From Otis tarda (Eukaryota; Chordata; Aves; Otidiformes; Otididae): 64,000 nucleotides of DNA. Positions within the stretch are counted from its first letter, which is position 1, and every line of letters starts with the position of its first letter. The DNA lies in contig CM048554.1 in NCBI GenBank assembly GCA_026413225.1, forward strand, positions 91,863,963-91,927,962, in the 5' to 3' direction. A program made the translations under genes and the position numbers. The notes under the pieces are model-generated. The model saw only the letters and a list, made by a program, of their open reading frames with translations, was not told the DNA's origin and did no database searches. Positions 1 through 14,074 of the stretch are shown here, piece after piece.

Positions 1-3000
1 AAGAGAAAGATGGTATCCACACTGTAGCAAAATGAGAGCCAAAAAAAAATCCTAAAAAATTCTGGTATAAGAATATCAGTACAAAGAGTGAAAAAACTCT
101 CTCGCCTCTGACTGACCTCTTGTTTGTTTGTGTTCTCCTGATGAAGCAGGCTTTTGCAGGACAAAAAAAATTAAGTTAGGATGGACTTCAGACCAGAAAT
201 GCTCTCTTCTGTTTTCATTGAATAATTTATAACCACAGATTAATGTTGTGCAGAATACTATGTTTTTTTCCTCTAGCTTGCAATCACTGCTGTGCAAAGT
301 GCAGGAGATACCATAGGAGGTAGGTAGGGCTTGTCTAGCAAGCCCTAGAATAATGAAATTTAAAATAGAGTCCTGCTGGAGAGAGAAAAACTAAAAAATA
401 AGACAGTATACTGAAATGTAGTTAAATTGTGCTATTCAGGCAATTTCCCGCTCCCTCTGAAATTAAGGGCAGAGGTACTATCAACCATAGTGATGATAGC
501 CATCTCTTTGGTAATAAAATTGCTTTAGAATTATATGTTTTTCAAAGTAATTATCCTCAATAAAATGTCACTGTCACTGGACAGCTGTGGGCTGAAAACC
601 TCTTTCACAAAGACGTTTTAACATCCTTCTCTGTTAATGCCTGAGCTATACTTAACAGAGCTACTATTGCATTATTTAAGCTTGGAGGATCAGAAAGAAA
701 AGGAATAACTGGCAGGTGTCTCTGATTCATTTAACATCTCATCTACAGCAGAGGGAAGAGTATAAGCATCTTTGGCTTTTTTTTTCAAAAATTCTTGGTC
801 TCCTGTCCAAAACAGTAAGGGCTGTCCCCAATCAACTTTTAAGTTTTAGTCTTGTTCCCATTAGGATCAGTGCCTTTAACTGATCCTTCTTTGCAAACTT
901 TAAAAAATAATCATAATCAACTGATGTCATTTGACTTCTCAGTTTTTTTTTTTCATTTACTTAATAGAAATTGTATACTCAGTGCAACAGTAATGAGAAA
1001 GCTTGTATCTTTTCTAATTTTCTTGAGAGAAGGCTCACTCTGTGGGAGAGGACGAGGCCAACCCTTTTGCAATAAATGCTAGATGCATGGGCTCTCTGAC
1101 TTTAAAATATCTGGCATTCTTGGGAGAGCTTGCAATGAGCATATGTCTTATGTGTCATAATGCTGTCCAGCACTCTGACTCACCAGTTGTTAATTTAACA
1201 TTGCAGTTGTAGCTGAATCTGTTTTTATTAACTTTGCTGCCCTGGTTGTGCACTTATTAAATTTGTGTCTCCTCTTCTCCAGCTGAGGATCAGATAAGCT
1301 CCTGAGAGCAAAATGGATTATTTTCAATCCAAAATGAGCTTTAATAAAAGCAAATATAAGTTTTTATATAAAAATTGTGAGAACATGGCTATTTGAGAAA
1401 GCGTCTTGTTTCTAGGGTTAAAGGCTCCACCTATTGGTTGACTAAAATGAGAGAAATGTAACATTTTCACATGGAAAACTGCTGGCCCTACCAAACATCC
1501 TGTGTCTTGCCACATCTTTATGAAATTGCTGGCTTCAGTGTAGAATTTTGCATGATGTCCAAAATAAAATGAGCTCAGTGACTTATTTCTGAGGGCTGTG
1601 CACATGCAGCACCCAAAATGATGCATTGCTGAGACACTGTGAAGGGAAGTCCTTTCTCAAGACAGGAATGGTTTGGATTTTGCAAGCAAAGTCTTTCCTA
1701 TCCTGGAAATGATTGGTTTTATTTGCTAAAAAATTAGCATCAATTCTTCCATGTCAGCAAAATGAGTGGAACTGACTAATCCAAGTACAGTTGCATGGTA
1801 ACTTCCAGGCATTTGTCACATTCAAGTTCAAACAAGTCAGAAACAGAAGTATTGATGCGGTTAGCTTCATAATGAAAACCCTTTTCCCCAGTATTGGCTC
1901 AGGTAGTCTCAGCAGTTCAGGCAAAATGGCATTTTGAAGGGTTTCAGAATCATTCCTTGGAATCCAATGGGAGAATGGAGGGATTTCAGGAGGGCAAGTG
2001 GAAGGACAGACATTGGGGAGGATCAGGGGGATTTTGGAGACAGCAGGAGGCTGTAAGGGAGTCATGAGCATGGCCGGGAGCTCTAACTCTGTGCCTTTCG
2101 ATGCCTGCCCTCTCTAAGTTACTTCACTCTAAGAGTTTGCACCACTTCCCTCATTTCGTCTGACAACTCCTCTGTTGAAATAATTGGCTACACTGGTGAG
2201 TGCTTGCTGTAATGCAGTCCTACTGTTCTTGCCCATTCATCAGTCATCAGTAACTTGAATGCATATCCATGTAGCACAGAGCACTGAAAAACAGCTTGTT
2301 GAAGCCAACAAAATGCTTTGATAAGAGAAAGTTGTGTATACAGTTTATTACCCATGTATACACACTTATGTCTGTTGGTATCCCACTCTTGAGTTATGCT
2401 CGTGTCTCTGCAGAAGAGACAGAAGGACTTCCTCTGAACTTCATAATCCTGACGGCTGTGGCTGTGCTGGCACCGGCTTGTCTCTCGCCCTGTCCCGCTC
2501 CAGGCAAGCTCATTCCTGCCAGAAGGCAGCTAGATCACTGTCGAAAAAAATACCTGGGTGGGTTTGTTCCTCTTAGAGAAGGGGTACCTATGCCAGCAGC
2601 TCCAAGTGCCTCCCTGGAGTTCCTCATTTCAAATGTTTCAGTTCCTTTTACAGCCAATGAAGCATTTTCATTTCCAATGGATTTCACCAAATTTGATGAT
2701 GGTATAGAAATACATAACCATGGAGGAAATAAAAGAATGTAATGAACAAGCGAAAATGAATAGGAGAACAACTATACTGATGTCAGAGCGTCAAATTTTT
2801 TGTGGTATTTGTAGTGTTAGTACCTAGATCTTATATATACTTATGAATTAAATCTCACAGAATTCCTGGGAAGTATTATTTCCTTTATGGAATGGAAATT
2901 GGAGCATGGTGAGGATAATTTTATGTGTGAAGCTCAAGAAAGAGGTCCATGAACAGAACATAGATCTCTTGAGTCTTGGTCCAGACCAGTTAACATAAGA

Positions 3001-6000
3001 TTAAGGGGCAGATGATAACACAAGAAAGAGGAAAAGAAATGTTTTTCTGTTACTACACTTTCTTTAGTAATTATTTTTTCTTCTTAAAGAGGTGCTAACT
3101 GATCACAAAATAAGTTGTGGTTACCAGAGGAACATGGCAACTTACCGCACGACTCCAGCAATATAAAAACATCTCAATGTGTGGGAAATGTCCTGCAATT
3201 TTAATGTCTTCCTACACTGCTGTAGTAGCTCGTGATTGGCCATTCACCTAGCATGTGGAAAGCTGCAGCTCATTTCCCTAGCATGAATAAACTAGAACAG
3301 GGACTTAGTCATTTGGGTTTTCGTGTCTGATTTGGAGTACCTGACCCAGGGAGCTCTCCTCTGTCTTTGCAAGCATTGTGGTGACTAGTGCTGGTCAGAG
3401 AAAAGACCTGAAGTTTCTTTGTTAATTATCTCATTCGTGAGGATGTCACATACCAGCCCTGAACTGCCAATACAGTCATTCATGTGCTGTTGTTAATTAT
3501 TCTTCCTGCTCAGGTGTCCAAAAAGGTGTTTTAACAGATGCTTCTCCCTCTCGCTGCTGGCTGGTTGGATCAATCTGTGGTCTCTGCTTGCTGCCTGGCT
3601 TCAGGTCATGTGCAAAATGTTATTACATGGTTAATGTTGGCTGAGATGTAAACTATAGGACTGGATACGGCAAATCCAAATGAGCAGGTTTGCCCATTGT
3701 GATGCATTGATGAAGCATGTAAAGCATATTCCAACATGCAGATTCGTGCGCATAACTGACAGTGACCCCTCGCAGTGGTCTCTCTGTGCTGACTGGATCA
3801 TGACACTGTAATTCTATATGCTGCAGTAACTGCCCCACGGTTCGATAATATCTAGCAAAGCATTATTTCAGTGTGAAAAGACAAGTCAGGATATCCCAGA
3901 CCCTAATAATTCTGAAAACATCAAGCAGTGTGGAGTTAATACTTCTCAGGGCCTTGCCATGGGAATTTTCTGGCTATGGCCCAGACTACAGATAATTAAT
4001 TATGTCAGTGAAAGGCTCTGGTGGCCTGTTTTCTTCAGAAAAAAAAGTGACATCATCCATGGAGCTCTCTGGCAATAAAGCAGAACAAAGCTGTGTGGGC
4101 AGGAAATAACAGACAGATGTCTTCTAGTGCTCATTTGATCTGTTTCGAAGCTTGCTGTAAGAAGTAATACATTGCTCAGCGCTGCTTCTCCTCAGCTCTG
4201 CAATCTTTAGCGTGGACTTTTTTAAACATGAGAGGCCAAATTAATCTCTGATGTAATTCTTCTGGAGCCACTTCAGAGGATTTGTGCAGTGGATGAGCTG
4301 GTCTATCATGTGCTTCTCCTCCAGTATTGATTTTAGAAGGACTTTCTGTGTTATCACTGTAAGATAATGCACAACAATGAAATACATTGTATAGCTCTAA
4401 AGGTTTCATACAAGGCCGGAAAGTTCAGCATGGTGTGGAGAAGATAGGACAATTCTATTTCATATCCCCAGAGTCATGAGGGATCACTTATATTTCTGGA
4501 TATATTTCACTAAACTTTTGTACAAAAACACCTTTCATCTCTGAAATAATCTCTTTACATCCAAAGTAAATCATGTACGTAGATCTGAGTCCAGAAATGT
4601 TAACGAAATCCATGCAAATGAACTCCACAGTTACAAGTATTAGGAAATCAAACTAAGATGAAAGGTAAGAAAAAACTTTGCTGTACATAGTCTTCCTTGC
4701 AAGAAAAACTATGTATATGTGTCATAAGCCAGCATTTTGCATGGCTAGAATCACTCAGTGAGTGATATAAACAAGGCTACTTCAGATATGTGGTATAGGA
4801 GAGAAAAATATATATTAAGCTTTTAGCAAAAAGGAGCTTTGTACGATGCAATATGCAGTGGAGCATCTAACTTCCCAGCTTCGAAGCATGCTTTGTACAC
4901 TAAGTGCATCTGACCTGGAAGACAAATTGCTACCCAGCCCGTGTAGCAGTATGTAGGGATAGCTTGAGGAATGAGGCCTTTAACAACTGTCATTCCAGTA
5001 GGCAGGGGTAATTTTTATGGCTTTCTCTATTCATATTCATAGCATCATGACACAAAGTGAAGAAAGTGCACTTTCCTTTTAAATATTTCAATTTCCTCCT
5101 AAGGTAAGAAAGGAAGGGAAGTTACTGAGTTTAAACATGGATTAGTGGATTAGTGTTAAGAAAGTTTTCAGGTACAGTTTTTCAAGTACACCTGCCTGAA
5201 GATGCTGTCTTCACTAAAGTAAACTAAACAAACACACGGTATTCACTCTCCGAGGTCTCTAATGGGAATTTTCAGAGACAGGACTATTCCTGCCCTGGCA
5301 GCGACACAGCATGAGCTCGTCCTGGATAGCACAGAAAGCAGTGTGAGAACATCCTCCTGATCTCCCTCAGAAGGATGCCTTGTTTGTGATATTTGTTAGC
5401 TCTAGGTGAAACATTTGTAAAGTCTACTGGAATTTAGGAAATCAGCCACCGCTAAGGCCACAACATTACATGGAGAACCTGTGACCTTATCTAGTTTCTG
5501 ATGCAGTGCAGAGCAGCTGTTGCACTATAAATAACCTGAACTGTGTGAAATGCGTGTAACAACTCAAGTAGAAGTAAAGGTTCCTGTCTGTGGTTTGATA
5601 GTTATTTCTTGCCATTAATCACTGGCAAGAAAAATATGACTTAATAAACATTAAACCTCTATTTCTTGGTGGTTTCACTTGTGCAGGCATAACAAAGCGT
5701 CATGATAACTAGAAAAGAAATAGCTGAAAGTTGAAAATATCAGATCTTCCAAATATTACATAAGTGTATTCCCTGTGAATACTACTCCTGCTTTTGAATT
5801 TTCAAAGCTTCTTTCAATTAATTAAGAGGATTGTCATCATGTTATTGAAATATTTAGATTTCTCTGAAGTAGTTAGATGTATTTTAGATGGCTCCAAACA
5901 TGGAGCTATGAAGGAAATAGTTACTGGTAACTGATTTCGAGAGGCACACTGAATTTGCAGGAAGGCTACTTACAAGCAGAATTCAGGAGAAGAGTTTAGG

Positions 6001-6925
6001 AGATACACTGGCAAAGGATCTTGAGTTGGATTTCACTCTCAGCTGACAGTGATTACTTTGAGTCCATTCAGCCCATCTTGAAAACAACTGTAATTTTTTT
6101 CCAATTTACTAGATGCCTTACGTGAAACAAGTTTGATCAGCTCAGTCCCATTTCCCAGGTGACAAATGGGCTGTGGCAAGAATTCCCCGTTTAGTGGGTG
6201 CTGAGTTTTGTTAAGAGTCTCATGGGAGAGGCCAAAGACTGTGGGAATGGGGAGAGAGGGCTGTAGTAAATCGGCAGGGCAGGGCACGAGAAGGAAGCAC
6301 GTCCGAATGCCGAGCTTGTGTAACAGTCTTTCCATTGACCAAGAATTTGGTTGCTAGGCTGCCAGTCCCCCTTTACAAGCAGCAGAGTCATGCTATTGTT
6401 TCCTAAATGGTTTTAATTTTATGCAGGGACCTATTTACATCCTCTCTATATCATTTAAATATTTTACTAGGCATGTAGTAAAGTGAGGTTTGGAACTCAG
6501 ACCTCTGCTCTGCTGAAGCCAGCAAGCAAAAGAAAGCCCTTCTCTTTTATTCTGCCAAAAAATGAGTATTTTGGGGTAACCCTGCGAAGAGTGGCCTCAC
6601 ATCATTCCTCCATCTGGGCGGCTAGCATGTGCTTCTGAAGGGAGGGGAGCATTGTCTTAGGGAATTCATATTTCCCAGGTAGAAATGGAGACCCCACATC
6701 TTAAGTAAGTGCACTAATCACCAGGTAGTGGAGAGGAGGGAAAGGACAGCAGGCAAAACTGTGCAGGGTGGCAGTGCTCCATGGTACTTCAGCCCCTCCA
6801 TGGGTGTACTCAAGATCTCAGGTTACCATACTTTAGATTTTGGCAGCTCCAGTAAGCATAAAACGAGACTTAGGTACAGTTCAACTTTGTAGTTCCTCTA
6901 TCAGCAGGGACAGCCAAAGGAGTTA

Positions 6926-7432
6926 ATTGAGTACTGTGTCCAGTTCTGGTCCCCACAATTCAACAAAGATGCAGATAAGATGGAGAAGGTCCAAAGGAAG
7001 GTCACGACGATAATCAAAGAGCTACAGAACCTTCCCTATGATGAAAGACTGAAGGAGCTAGGTCTTTTCTCCCTGGAGAAGAGAAGGCTTGTGGGGGACC
7101 TCATCACAGTATTTCAGTACTTAAAGGGCAGCTGCAAAGAAGACAGAGGTGCTCTCTTCACAAGAAGCCACATGGAGAAGGTACAAGGCAATGGGTACAA
7201 GTTGCACTGGGAGAGGTTTCATTTCAACATACAAAATAAATTCTTTACAGTGAGAACAATCAATCACTGGAACAACCTTTCCATGGATGTGGTAGAGTCT
7301 CCATCACTGGAAGTTTTCCAGTTGCGATTGGACATGGTGCTAGATGATCTCATCTAGGCTTCCTTTCCCATGAAAAGTTGGACCAGATGATCTTTTGAGG
7401 TCTTTTCCAACCTGGGCTGTTCTATGGTTCAA
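6926..7432 (+). mobile_element. CR1 LINE 3' fragment
   Basis: This is the 3' end of a 5'-truncated CR1 non-LTR retrotransposon. It begins in the C-terminal part of the reverse-transcriptase ORF, in the stretch reading roughly 'EYCVQFWSP', and the frame stays open from 6980 to 7357. It continues through the usual 'SLEKRRL..DL', 'NHWNNL' and 'SPSLEVFQ' segments. It then enters the short 3'UTR with the 'ttggaccagatgatctt' and 'tcttttccaacct' blocks and ends near an ATTCTATG-like terminus. It differs clearly from younger CR1 copies, so it is an old insertion. It lacks the 5' promoter, ORF1 and the RT catalytic core and cannot move by itself. Confidence 0.9.
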
Positions 7433-8795
7433 TGAGTTTGATGGCAGGCTTTGCTCCTGGAGAAGATGAGTATGGAAAAACACCTCTCAACATATCTAGC
7501 CTTCTGTGTTTCTTGCCTTGAGAGTATTACTAAGAGGTAAAAGTGGCCTCTTCATTGACGTGTTTTCATTGCTCCTACTGTTTAGGGAATCAGATACTTG
7601 GGAACACTTAATTAACAGAAAAGTCTGTTTATTTTCTAGAACTTACAATCTGAACAGTATAGGTAGAATGTTGGCTTGGCATTTTCTGTAGGACAATTTA
7701 AGTAGTGGAAAAAAAATAAAAGTAAATGAATGTATTTTCTAAATTCTGTATCTTGACTTTAAAGAGCTTCTCCGACCAATTGCAGCCTTCTGGACTTACA
7801 CAAATAAGTTTCATTGTGTTACAAACTGTTGCAGTATGTGGTCTTCTCATGCCTGAATACTCTCATCAGAACACCAACAAAAAAAAAAAAAAAGGACTTG
7901 AGGGATGGCTTTCCTGTGCCAAACACTGTGTTTCTTCTACAAAAACAGCTAACAACTTTCCTCTGGGATTTATATACAAGTTTACTTCCAATTTGAAATC
8001 TTTTCTTTGTGTTTGTCTCCTAGCTTACGATTTATGCTAAATAGCATTGTGCTTTGAGACAAGGAGGCACCTACAGTAGATGTCCCTCAGTAGAAACAGC
8101 TTGCCAGTATGGTTCCCTCTTCTTAGCTAGGACCTTCCACTTTGAGTCTCTTGTATCTTTTTTCCAGGTATACATGTTGAAGTAGCCCAAGTGTTCCTCT
8201 ACAGGATTATTCTGACTTGTTTTCTGAAAATGGTCTGTATCCTGTGGTTTAATATAATGGTAGTTGTTCACTATGCATTGAAAGATAGCATCTCCATGTG
8301 AGCTCTCTACTAGTTGTTTCAGTGGCAAATTAGTCATTTGGAGGAAACATGAAATCGCGGGTTACACAGGCCTGCTGTTTCAGCGCTTTCCCTCTACATT
8401 GATCCTAAGGAGTTTCAGAGAGGCTAACTGGAGTTTGCAAATCTCGAGGCTGATGGGAGGTTAGGATGTCGCCCAGACCTCTCTCTGACCTCACTTAGCT
8501 GCCCTTCAAAATCTCCCTATGCTGGGGCTTATTGCTGACCATTTAAAAGGAATTTTCTATCCAGTTTATTATTAGCACCAGGCCCCTTTTTTTTGGTCCA
8601 ATGCTTCCTAGCAACCTGAGTATCTGTTTGTTAGTTTGCTTTTCACAAACTGTTATCATAAGTCCATGGAAACAGAGTACTTGGTGAATTAGCCGATACC
8701 CTTGAAAAGACAATGATAGGAGCAATGGCCAAGGCCAGAAAAAGCAGAAGGCACCTCGCCACGCTAACGTGATCCAGATCCTGAGTGCCTGCAGA

Positions 8796-8848
8796 GCGTG
8801 GGGTGCCCAAGAAGGCGTGCGTGGGGTGCCCAAGAAGGCGTACGTGGG
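8796..8848. repeat. Short tandem repeat, 23 bp unit
   Basis: Two consecutive exact copies of a 23 bp unit (8796-8818 and 8819-8841) are followed by the start of a third. The unit contains gtggggtgcccaagaagg. It lies in a locally GC-rich part of the intron. No function is apparent. Confidence 0.85.
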
Positions 8849-11670
8849 CAGGGAGCCTGTTCCCTGGGGATGGTGCCGCCCCCCCTGTTCCGGGCTGGGT
8901 ACCCTCCTCTTGGGCTGCAGTGAGGGATTTTCAGGGCTGACACCTTTCCCCTGTCTGCTGAAGCTAAGTGTGTCACTGCTTGCTTTTAAAGATGAAGCAA
9001 CGAATAGGGGCTTCCTTCAAAGCTCTGGACTGAGCTTGGTCACCTTCTTTCCTGCTTGGGGTGCCGGTTCCTCCATTCAGCATCACCCGCTCCCCTGGCC
9101 CGACTTCCTTCAGCTCTCAGGTGACCCAAACCCACAGCTTCCCAAAATCTTTCTTAGCTGGCAAGTTATAAGCTGTTTCAGGGTCTCTCACTCCCTTGTG
9201 CTAAAGTTGCTCCATTTTAATCACCAATGATTAAAGAGTAACAAGGCTGGAAGGAAAGTATGCACAGCAGTGCACAGCTGAAGAGGGGCTGGGGCTCTCG
9301 CTGCGTTCGGTCCCTCTGTCAGCTATCCCTGTATTAAATGACCATTGCAGGGCCCGGAGTCCAACTCTTTGCTCTCCCAAGTCACAGCGTTAAACCACCA
9401 AGCCTGAGTTGTCTCTGTTTGCTTTGTCTGGCTCTGCCAACATTTAATTATGCCATCTGGGACCCAACAGCTTCAACAGGAGAGAATGAACCCATCCTCC
9501 TCCCCTCCTGAAAAGCATAGGGTCCAAGGTGTGCCTGTCCCTGAGGAATGGGATGTGTGGGGCCTGAAGTTTTCTGTGCTTAGGACCAAAATGAATCAAG
9601 GTTCCAGCATGCTTGCTTGTGGCCCTTGGTGCCTAAGGTGGAAGAAGGCTGACCCCTCATCCTCCCTTTGCACAGCGCTCTCCCTGAGTGTGCCTGTGGC
9701 ATGGGGCCCCTCCTGCAAGGCACGTAGCAGGACACTGAATCTGTTCATTGGGGCAGGACACAGATACAGGCCAAAAGCTGTCTCTTCCTAAAAAGCCCTA
9801 AGACAACACGTCATAAAATTATGATATTTATAAATTCCCCCAAACTCCCTTGCTATCCTATTAGACTTTTTAAGGGCTTTTTCTTCAGTATAGAAACATT
9901 GGCCTCATAGTAACAAAGACACTAAGATAACTCCTATTTCTACAGGGATACACAAAATTATATATTATTGAATCTGTCTAAAACTTTCCTAAAATAGCAT
10001 TTTTCCTTTATGGAGAGTGGCATATTCCCAGGATGTGATGTAGTGAGGTCTACAGGCTCGTTGGACCCTTTGGGACGAGCCCACATAATTCACTTGTAGT
10101 TTTGACATCCATGAGTGATGCACCTTTCCCATGCTTGTGCTGAAATAACATTAATACTATTCTAGTCTGTATTTTTTATCTTGTAGACATGCACAAAGCT
10201 TTTACTTAACATTACAAAATGTTGTACAGAGTAAGCCCTTACAGCTAGCTGTTTATAAGTGGGCTAGTTCTCAATTGGGTGGCATGATCTTTGCCCCAAG
10301 CTAATTTTGTGTTTTATTTTCATATTACTCTATTTTATAAAAAAAAAAAAAAGATTGAAGGGTCTTTGCCATTTCCTGAAATTATTTCCTCGCTCATTTT
10401 AAAAGCAGGTGGTTTTGTAGAGCTGCTATGCCTCTGTGGTACTGGGTAAAGATTTAAGATTTGCTACAGGGATAATATGGAGTGCCATTACGAACACTGT
10501 GGAAAAGCATGAAGTGTTACTCAGTTCATAAATCCTAAACAGCCACTGCTTACATAGGGGTGGGATTTGTAAGGGATTTTTCCTAAAATATGTGAACCTT
10601 TCCTTAGCTCTTGATTTGCTTCTCAAGCTCACATGGGTTGAGTGTCGGAAAGGCAGATGAGAGAAAAATTGGTGCCCATACCATTCTGCCCCCTATCCCT
10701 TTGGGCTTAAGGGAGAGATGGGAAAATCTGGGACCTCCCTTGTGCCCACTGAAAACTTGTACCTTTTACAGCTCCTCCCTGGATCATGGCCTTATAAACC
10801 TGCCTTGAAGAGCAAGCAAGTGCCCTGCCCCCACTTTACAGATGGCTTAACAGATGTTGTCAAGTATCATTAGAAACAGAGTTCAGGATTAAGTGTTTGT
10901 CCACAGCATAGCCCTAAAATGCCCCTTATTCATAGCCAGGTGGCCTTGCAGAGCAGTCTCATGCCTAGATGCCTGCCTGAAACTGGGGGCATCCACTCAG
11001 GGCAGAGAGCAGGAGTTGGGACCCACGCTCCCCTCGGCCTCAGGTCTGCCCTCCCCTCCCCTCGGCCTGCTCCCAGTGCAGCCCCCCGGTCCAGCATCAG
11101 CATCCCTCCTTCGCTGCCGAGAGGCTTTGCTCAGCCTGTTTGGGTCTGCCGCCAGTTATGCTCGTTAGCTGGGGTCTGCAAGGTTTCTAGGGTTTTGTTT
11201 AAACAAACAAAACTTAGAAAAATTTATTTTAAAAAATTACTTGAAGAGAACATTTAGTCACAAAATTCAAGGCTGTCTGAGAAATATTAATTCAGCTCAC
11301 CTGTGCTCCTTGTTCTACGCATCTCCTTACCCCAGTCAGGGAACAGCACGTACAGTGAATAAGAGAAGGAATATGGAGAGTAATGATGTTCCCTGGCTAT
11401 AGTTGCAACTCAGGTAAAAATTCATTGCATTCAAATGTAATGACAGGCAGGAATAGAATAATTTATGCCTACAAGAACTGCATTTGGATTGCACAGATCG
11501 TGTTTACTCTGATATCTATCAAAGTTTTTATATTTGTATTAGCAGCCCATCATTCTTCTGCTTTATTTTATTTTTGTGTTTGCAGTCCATACATATGAAA
11601 TGCCTGTATTTTCCTTGTTTTCCCTGTTGGTTAACAGATTGGCTTATGGTACTGATTTGCAATGTTACAG

Positions 11671-11844
11671 GCAAGGGAGGACGTGATCCACATGCTGAAG
11701 ACAGAGAAAACCAAACCTGAAGTTTTAGAAGCTCATTATGGGTCTGCAGCTCCAGGGAGCGTGCTCCGAGTGCTACACAGGGATGCCATCCTCGCCCAAG
11801 AAAAGTCTATAGGGGAAGACGTCTATGAAAAACCAATTTCAGAG
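11671..11844 (+). CDS. FILIP1: FILIP1 coding exon (CortBP2-like N-terminal domain, first visible part)
   Basis: This 174 bp exon encodes 58 residues in phase 0 on both sides. It opens with AREDVIHMLKTEKTKPEV, passes through LRVLHRDAILAQEKSI and ends EDVYEKPISE. This is almost identical to the segment of mammalian FILIP1 after GELQ, roughly residues 93-150. The acceptor is ttacag/GCAAGG at 11669-11670 and the donor is GAG/GTAATA at 11845. The upstream in-frame ATG at 11662 is intronic and not a start. FILIP1 is a cytoplasmic, actin-associated coiled-coil protein that binds filamin A and promotes its degradation, restraining radial migration of cortical neurons; it also works in muscle with filamin C. 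This exon belongs to the CortBP2-type N-terminal domain shared with FILIP1L and cortactin-binding protein 2. The paralogue FILIP1L was considered, but the match to FILIP1 is much closer. Confidence 0.97.
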
Positions 11845-13895
11845 GTAATAATTTCTTGATTTACATCATTACATCTGTGCAGGGGGAATCATAAGCAGAA
11901 CTAAGATTCCACATGCTTTGCATGGGTGCAAAGCATGGAAGAGGATAATACAGGCCTTATATAAATGGCAAGAAATTGAAGAAAAATTGAATCTTCTTGC
12001 TCACTCAATCATAGAATAAATTGTAAGCAAAATCCCTGGGTTTGAACACAAACAATAAAGAGCTTGTATGCTCCTTAGGGCTAGTGCTGTTAAGCGAGAA
12101 CCTCTACTGCTCACAGCACTAACAAGCACTCTGATTTTCTTGGCATTTTAGAGCACTGCCATGTCAGCAGTTAGGAAAAGAAGACCTTCAGAGATCGACT
12201 TTGACCATATTTATGGGATCATAAATCTGTAATCATTTTATGTCACTTAAGCTCTAGGACTGCAAAGTCAGTTCAGCCCCTAAAGGAGACCTGTAGGATT
12301 CGATCTCTTGCTTTAAAATCTAAGCAATAAATGAATGTAGAATAGTCCTGGGAATGTCTGAGGCCAGCATGAATGCCAAAATTAGCAGCCACTGCTTATG
12401 TTTATAGTTTCATAACAGTCCAGGGCATTGAGAAAGAGCATGCAACAACATACAGCATAATAAACTGTAGGGCCTGTCCAAATCTTCATAATTCCTCCTA
12501 TTAGAAGATTTAATTTTTCACCAGGAATTGTGTCTACCATGAGATATCTTTATCCTATGTATTCTGATTGAAGTGCCTTCTGGAATTTTTGGGATGATAG
12601 TAAATAAGGAAAACAAACAGTAGCATTTGGGAGCATGCTTGAAATACTGTCAAACAAGATTAAAAGAGCTTAGCAGGGCTTTTGTCTGAAGAAGTTGATA
12701 ATTTGATGTGGACCCCGGTGTAAAACTTTTGTCATGCATAGGTCCACAGGGGTTATGTTGGAGCTAAAATAGGATGGTGACAAAATTTCGTAAGTCCAAA
12801 AGATCTGCTCTCAAAGGCTGAATTCAACCTGGCTCCTTTACAAAATGGAACGACTGTTTTGCTTCAACGGCCATGGCCCACTTCTGGAGAACAAATGACC
12901 TCGGTCCTCCTGGTCTCTTATTTCTTTCAGTTTGCTGAGGCACCCTGTGAAATGGCAACTGCCCAGTGCAGCCAGGGCTGAGGAAGACATGATTCTCGCA
13001 AGGCAGGGGGTGGGGGTGGGCAGAGCATGCTCTGCTGTGCTGGGGGCAAACAGGCAGAGAAGTACCAGGGATGCAGGCTGCTTCAGCGGGGAGGAGGATG
13101 GAGTTTGTCATCTGCTCCCAAGGAACACTGAAAGGAGTGATATGAGTAGCTGTGGTGGCTTCGGTGTGCTCTGGCAACTTTTTAGACATGCCTCTCTGGC
13201 CTTAGAGTTTCTTTGAATAATAATTGGCATATTTAATTAATTTTAAAAACCCAGATGACAAAAAAAAAGGTAAAGTGGTGCTAATAAAGAGAAATTTCTG
13301 TCAAAAAACAGGCTGAAGGGAAAACCCTAAGGCTTATAAGGAATTATATTTGGTAATGTAAAACTGAATCTATGCTGATCCTAAGTAGTTTAGACTTTTT
13401 ATCTCAGTAGTCCTACAGGTGCACTGAAGACACATAACTCAAATCTCAGCCTTGAGCTTGCACTTTATGCTCCACGTGCAGGTCTCCAGTCCACATCTAG
13501 GTGCATGAACGCAGGCTCCTAGGGTCTGGGGGCATCTATCCCGCCCCAGCAGTTGCTACAGCTTTTCCCATGTGAAATGAGGGAAGCATGCACAGCATGT
13601 CGCCACAGAGGAAATTCTGCACTGCAACAATATTATTTGTTATCCTAAAACTACGTGAAGTTCTGTTCTTTGGGTATCTGAGAACCATGCAAATGTTTAT
13701 TGCAAACACACCGTCCAAAGAAATCATTACTTTTACAAGACAGTTACTCTTATTTCTAGTCACTGCTTTATGTAAAGCCCAAGGCATAAAATTATGGGAC
13801 TCACATTTACCAAACACAACATTGTTGGTTAATAAATCAGATGAAGTAAGCAAGGCGAGCTTTAAAACAGTTGATTCTCCTTTCCTACAATCCAG
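11845..13895 (+). other. FILIP1: FILIP1 intron
   Basis: A phase 0 intron of about 2 kb between two exons of the CortBP2-like domain. It starts GTAATA and ends with tccag at 13891-13895, behind a pyrimidine-rich tract. No repeat family or RNA gene is recognised. The open frames seen on both strands here have no protein-family resemblance. Confidence 0.93.
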
Positions 13896-14074
13896 CTGGA
13901 CAGACTTGAAGAAAAGCAGAAAGAGACATATCGGCGCATGCTGGAACAGCTCCTGTTGGCAGAGAAGTGCCATCGCCGCACAGTTTATGAGCTAGAAAAT
14001 GAGAAACATAAACATACAGATTACATGAACAAGAGCGATGACTTTACCAACCTCTTGGAACAGGAGCGGGAGAG
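13896..14074 (+). CDS. FILIP1: FILIP1 coding exon (CortBP2-like N-terminal domain, second visible part)
   Basis: This 179 bp exon encodes 59 residues plus two bases of an arginine codon finished by the next exon. It begins [18 protein letters not shown], continues [18 protein letters not shown] and ends [13 protein letters not shown]. It is essentially the same as the corresponding mammalian FILIP1 stretch, about residues 151-210. The acceptor is ccag/CTG at 13894-13895 and the donor is AG/GTGAGT at 14075, a textbook site. The charged heptad pattern shows that the long coiled coil starts here. The intron is phase 2 and matches the single leading base of the exon at 40028, which independently supports all three boundaries. 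Confidence 0.97.

Larger units (their letters stand above)
1..11670 (+). other. FILIP1: FILIP1 intron (5' part cut off by window edge)
   Basis: This stretch precedes the first visible FILIP1 exon and ends at its acceptor AG (11669-11670). The exon encoding the extreme N terminus, which in mammals ends in the residues GELQ, was looked for and is not here, so position 1 lies inside an intron. The sequence is AT-rich with stops in all frames. Recognisable content is one CR1 LINE fragment (about 6926-7432) and a short tandem repeat near 8796. The rest shows no gene, RNA or repeat family that I recognise. Small open frames such as 2296-2742 and 8769-9230 have no family resemblance and are treated as chance. 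Confidence 0.85.

Noticed and set aside
2296..2742. 148-codon open frame in the first intron
   Set aside because: No recognisable domain, no splice context, and composition like surrounding intron. Chance frame.
8769..9230. 153-codon open frame in a GC-richer part of the intron
   Set aside because: It includes the 23 bp tandem repeat, and no family resemblance is seen. Likely chance.
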